Shown here piece after piece: positions 5,291 through 6,452 of a stretch of 6,452 nt of DNA. Position 1 is the stretch's first letter; every line of letters starts with the position of its first letter. Origin of the DNA: Methanobacteriota archaeon (GTDB lineage: Archaea > Thermoplasmatota > Poseidoniia > Poseidoniales > Poseidoniaceae). The stretch lies in the NCBI GenBank assembly GCA_002727485.1, contig PBXE01000030.1, forward strand, positions 1 to 6,452, read 5' to 3'. Position numbers and translations under genes: made by a program. The notes under the pieces are model-generated. The model saw only the letters and a list, made by a program, of their open reading frames with translations. It searched no databases and had not been told where the DNA came from.

Positions 5291-5998
5291 TTAAATTGGT
5301 AATTTTTCTATAATTTCATTTGAAATTTCTACGTATTTATCAATATTAAGAAATTTAGGATTAGAAAAAGAATAACATTTCTTAACCTCTATCCAATTTA
5401 TGTTCAATTCGGGATCTTGATCGAACCATAATTCTGTTAATTCATCATCTCTATCGATTTTAAGTAGACAATTAGTGATATTTTGATAGTTTAAGGAAGG
5501 AATTGTACCTACAAAATATTGTTTTTGAGATTCATTTACTGATATAATATATTGGTTATCATTCGAAAAATTATGTATTTTATCTCCAGGTGCCGAATAC
5601 GTCCTTTCAGTTTCATCTATGATTATTTTTGAAAATATAATTTGGTTTTGGGGGCCACCTCCTATCAATTCTATACTGAAGTTTTTGTCAAAAAATAAAT
5701 TTGATACTCTAGTTCGATTTAGAATGTCGACACCATTTCTTGCCGCTTTATGAGTTAGATATTTCATTAACCATTCACTTCTTAACCCGAAACCTAATTC
5801 GTTTTGTTTGAGGTATAATTTATCTTTTGAATCCAATAATTCATTCAATAAATCTTGGTTTTCTATTAAACCAGGAAAATTTGTTGGGAATCCTATTTCT
5901 TGATTTAAATCGATAATACAAACTCTAAATTTTTTAGATAATTTAATTGATGAAATTAATCCGGGTAAAGTTCCCCCTATTATGACAATATCATACAT
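5291..5998 (-). CDS. Short FAD-binding oxidoreductase, geranylgeranyl-reductase-like
   Basis: A 235-residue flavoprotein. The N-terminus YDIVIIGGTLPGL (2-14) is a beta-alpha-beta dinucleotide fold, with the acidic end of strand two at Asp30 (VCIIDLN). Next come NQEIGFPTNFPG (32-43) and LRSEWLMKYLTHKAARNGVD (72-91), which match in order and spacing the 'EIG-x-P' and 'R-x-x-x-x-x-x-L-x-x-x-A-x-x-x-G' regions of the geranylgeranyl reductase group. That group reduces double bonds in archaeal lipid chains. Two things are odd. The usual GxGxxG loop is GGTLPG here, with Thr10 in place of the second glycine. The protein also ends far short of the roughly 400 residues usual in the family, with no late GD-type FAD motif and little substrate domain (a remnant may be ELWFDQDPELNINWIE, 189-204). 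The stop is clean, and only 40 bp separate it from AlaX, so there is no hidden remainder downstream. An SD overlaps the stop of the upstream ferredoxin gene. Substrate unknown; a general flavoprotein accessory role is the alternative. Confidence 0.72.
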   Translation of the reverse strand: MYDIVIIGGTLPGLISSIKLSKKFRVCIIDLNQEIGFPTNFPGLIENQDLLNELLDSKDKLYLKQNELGFGLRSEWLMKYLTHKAARNGVDILNRTRVSNLFFDKNFSIELIGGGPQNQIIFSKIIIDETERTYSAPGDKIHNFSNDNQYIISVNESQKQYFVGTIPSLNYQNITNCLLKIDRDDELTELWFDQDPELNINWIEVKKCYSFSNPKFLNIDKYVEISNEIIEKLPI

Positions 5999-6003
5999 TC
6001 TCT

Positions 6004-6009
6004 ACCCTC
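6004..6009 (-). promoter_or_regulatory. SD site of the flavoprotein gene, overlapping the ferredoxin stop
   Basis: On the minus strand GAGGGT is followed by five bases and the ATG at 5998. Its first two bases are the last two of the ferredoxin TGA (6008-6010). This is the clearest SD in the window and implies that ribosomes finishing the ferredoxin can restart on the flavoprotein, giving coupled expression. Confidence 0.65.
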
Positions 6010-6235
6010 ATATTTCAGGTTTAATATCTAGCGCAAATACTGGACATGATGGTATGCATAATCTGCAGTGTGTACAATTCTTTTCGTCTACTATTGCTAG
6101 TTTATTTTCAAGATCTAGTACGTTAACTGGACATAATGCTATACAAGCTGCACATCCAAAACATCTATCTTCATCTACCACGAAAGTATAACCTTCCTTT
6201 CTTGGCATGTACGATGGGTGAATATTCAAGTTCAT
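6008..6235 (-). CDS. 2[4Fe-4S] ferredoxin
   Basis: A small iron-sulfur electron carrier, 75 residues from the ATG at 6235. Two four-cysteine motifs are complete: Cys25-x2-Cys28-x2-Cys31-x3-Cys35-Pro (CFGCAACIALCP) and Cys54-x2-Cys57-x2-Cys60-x3-Cys64-Pro (CTHCRLCIPSCP). Each cluster takes three cysteines from one motif and one from the other, as in bacterial-type 2[4Fe-4S] ferredoxins. Both motifs are canonical, with no aspartate replacement. Start choice: the frame stays open to a TTG at 6286 (92 residues), but the ATG at 6235 has a TATA-like box about 28 bases upstream and no SD, matching a leaderless start; the ATG at 6208 is also possible. The flavoprotein gene follows after 9 bp and is translationally coupled, so this ferredoxin most likely passes electrons to it. 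Known parallel: archaeal geranylgeranyl reductase in Methanosarcina works with a ferredoxin encoded beside it. The fold call is very safe; the partner is inference from context. Confidence 0.92.
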   Translation of the reverse strand: MNLNIHPSYMPRKEGYTFVVDEDRCFGCAACIALCPVNVLDLENKLAIVDEKNCTHCRLCIPSCPVFALDIKPEI

Positions 6236-6258
6236 GTTATCTTCTATGTTTTCAATGG

Positions 6259-6268
6259 AAATTATTTC
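6259..6268 (-). promoter_or_regulatory. TATA-like box for the ferredoxin-flavoprotein unit
   Basis: The minus strand reads GAAATAATTT, centred about 28 bases before the ATG at 6235, as expected for a leaderless archaeal transcript. This also argues against the TTG at 6286 as the start, since the box would then lie inside the coding region. Confidence 0.35.
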
Positions 6269-6371
6269 AATTGCAGATTTTTTCAATTTGCGGAATAGAG
6301 AAATTTCAAATTTACATTATTCCAATTTTTGATTCTGAATCATTTTTTTTTGAATATTGGTTTTCTATAAG

Positions 6372-6390
6372 AAATAATATTTTATTATTT
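6372..6390. repeat. Perfect AT-only inverted repeat upstream of the ferredoxin gene
   Basis: AAATAATA (6372-6379) and TATTATTT (6383-6390) are perfect complements with a 3-base centre. The repeat lies in the spacer of about 170 bp (6236-6403) between the ferredoxin and the end of the next minus-strand frame. It could be a weak terminator hairpin for that upstream gene or a regulator site. The rest of the spacer holds a run of nine T on the plus strand (6343-6351) and no convincing ORF. Confidence 0.3.
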
Positions 6391-6403
6391 AGACATCTAA
6401 AAA

Positions 6404-6452
6404 TTAGTTATCTTTAGACCCCTTTATTTCCATTGGAAACTTTTTCAATACT
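6404..6452 (-). CDS. Possible C-terminal end of an upstream minus-strand gene (partial)
   Basis: Entering from the right edge, two minus-strand frames are open: one reads VLKKFPMEIKGSKDN and stops with TAA at 6404-6406, the other reads SIEKVSNGNKGV and stops at 6414-6416. Either could be the tail of a gene lying mostly beyond the window. The first has the charged, lysine-rich ending common for a C-terminus. Too little is visible to choose a frame or name a product, and both could be non-coding. Confidence 0.25.
   Translation of the reverse strand, partial: VLKKFPMEIKGSKDN

Noticed and set aside
5291..5998. Thioredoxin reductase or other NAD(P)H flavoprotein as the identity of the FAD protein
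   Set aside because: There is no CxxC redox pair and no second dinucleotide-binding fold; the EIG-x-P and downstream Arg/Ala/Gly pattern fits the geranylgeranyl reductase group better.
6008..6286. Ferredoxin starting at the TTG at 6286
   Set aside because: The extra 17 residues have no SD and no family support, and a TATA-like box for the ATG at 6235 would fall inside them. Kept only as an alternative start.
5982..6417. Plus-strand frames of 69 and 93 codons
   Set aside because: They overlap the ferredoxin on the opposite strand. The longer one runs through a T9 tract as FFF and has the biased Phe/Ile/Leu/Tyr content of translated AT-rich antisense DNA.
1..6452. CRISPR array, tRNA, rRNA, insertion sequence or attachment site
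   Set aside because: No regularly spaced direct repeats, cloverleaf-like segment, transposase motif or paired terminal repeats were found on reading both strands.

Overview
The window looks like AT-rich chromosomal DNA from a planktonic archaeon, most probably a marine Euryarchaeote of the Marine Group II (Poseidoniales) or III type. This is inferred from several things: gene starts preceded by TATA-like boxes at archaeal spacing rather than bacterial -35/-10 pairs, a mixture of leaderless starts and Shine-Dalgarno (SD) starts, a secreted lipoprotein M28 peptidase with an acidic linker after the lipobox, a cell-surface protein with a C-terminal membrane anchor, a stand-alone AlaX editing protein, and a geranylgeranyl-reductase-like flavoprotein paired with a ferredoxin. 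No rRNA, tRNA, CRISPR array, phage gene or insertion sequence was seen.

Layout, left to right. (1) Positions 3-260 (+) hold the C-terminal end of a surface protein anchored by one membrane helix. It converges on a previously unlisted 41-codon ORF at 272-397 (-) with a TATA-like box at a suitable distance. (2) Positions 398-588 form an AT-rich intergenic region with several inverted repeats and a T9 tract, leading into a 556-residue lipoprotein zinc aminopeptidase of family M28 (589-2259, +) with all metal ligands intact. (3) A small three-helix membrane protein (2268-2723, -) and a site-2-protease-like M50 metalloprotease (2829-3749, -) lie on the opposite strand. (4) The M50 gene is divergent, across 79 bp, from a 222-residue protein with an N-terminal CxxC-x10-CxxC zinc ribbon and a charged tail (3829-4497, +). 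(5) On the minus strand, in transcription order, come a 2[4Fe-4S] ferredoxin (start near 6235), a shortened FAD-binding protein (5998-5291) and an AlaX-type alanyl-tRNA editing hydrolase (5250-4483). The right edge probably carries the last codons of another minus-strand gene.

How the genes may work together. The M28 lipoprotein and the anchored surface protein act outside the cell, in line with a heterotroph that degrades proteins. The ferredoxin and flavoprotein are nine bases apart, and the flavoprotein's SD overlaps the ferredoxin stop codon, so they very likely form a translationally coupled redox pair in which the ferredoxin supplies electrons. Archaeal geranylgeranyl reductases that saturate lipid chains are the nearest family I can name, but this flavoprotein is much shorter than usual and has an altered dinucleotide-binding loop. 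The M50 protease, zinc-ribbon protein and small membrane protein have no proven link. Their arrangement raises a testable possibility of a membrane-proteolysis regulatory module.

Gene starts follow a readable pattern: the first genes of transcription units tend to have a TATA-like box 25-40 bases upstream and no SD, while the internal flavoprotein gene has a clear SD. All three complete convergent gene pairs are packed within 11 bp or overlap.
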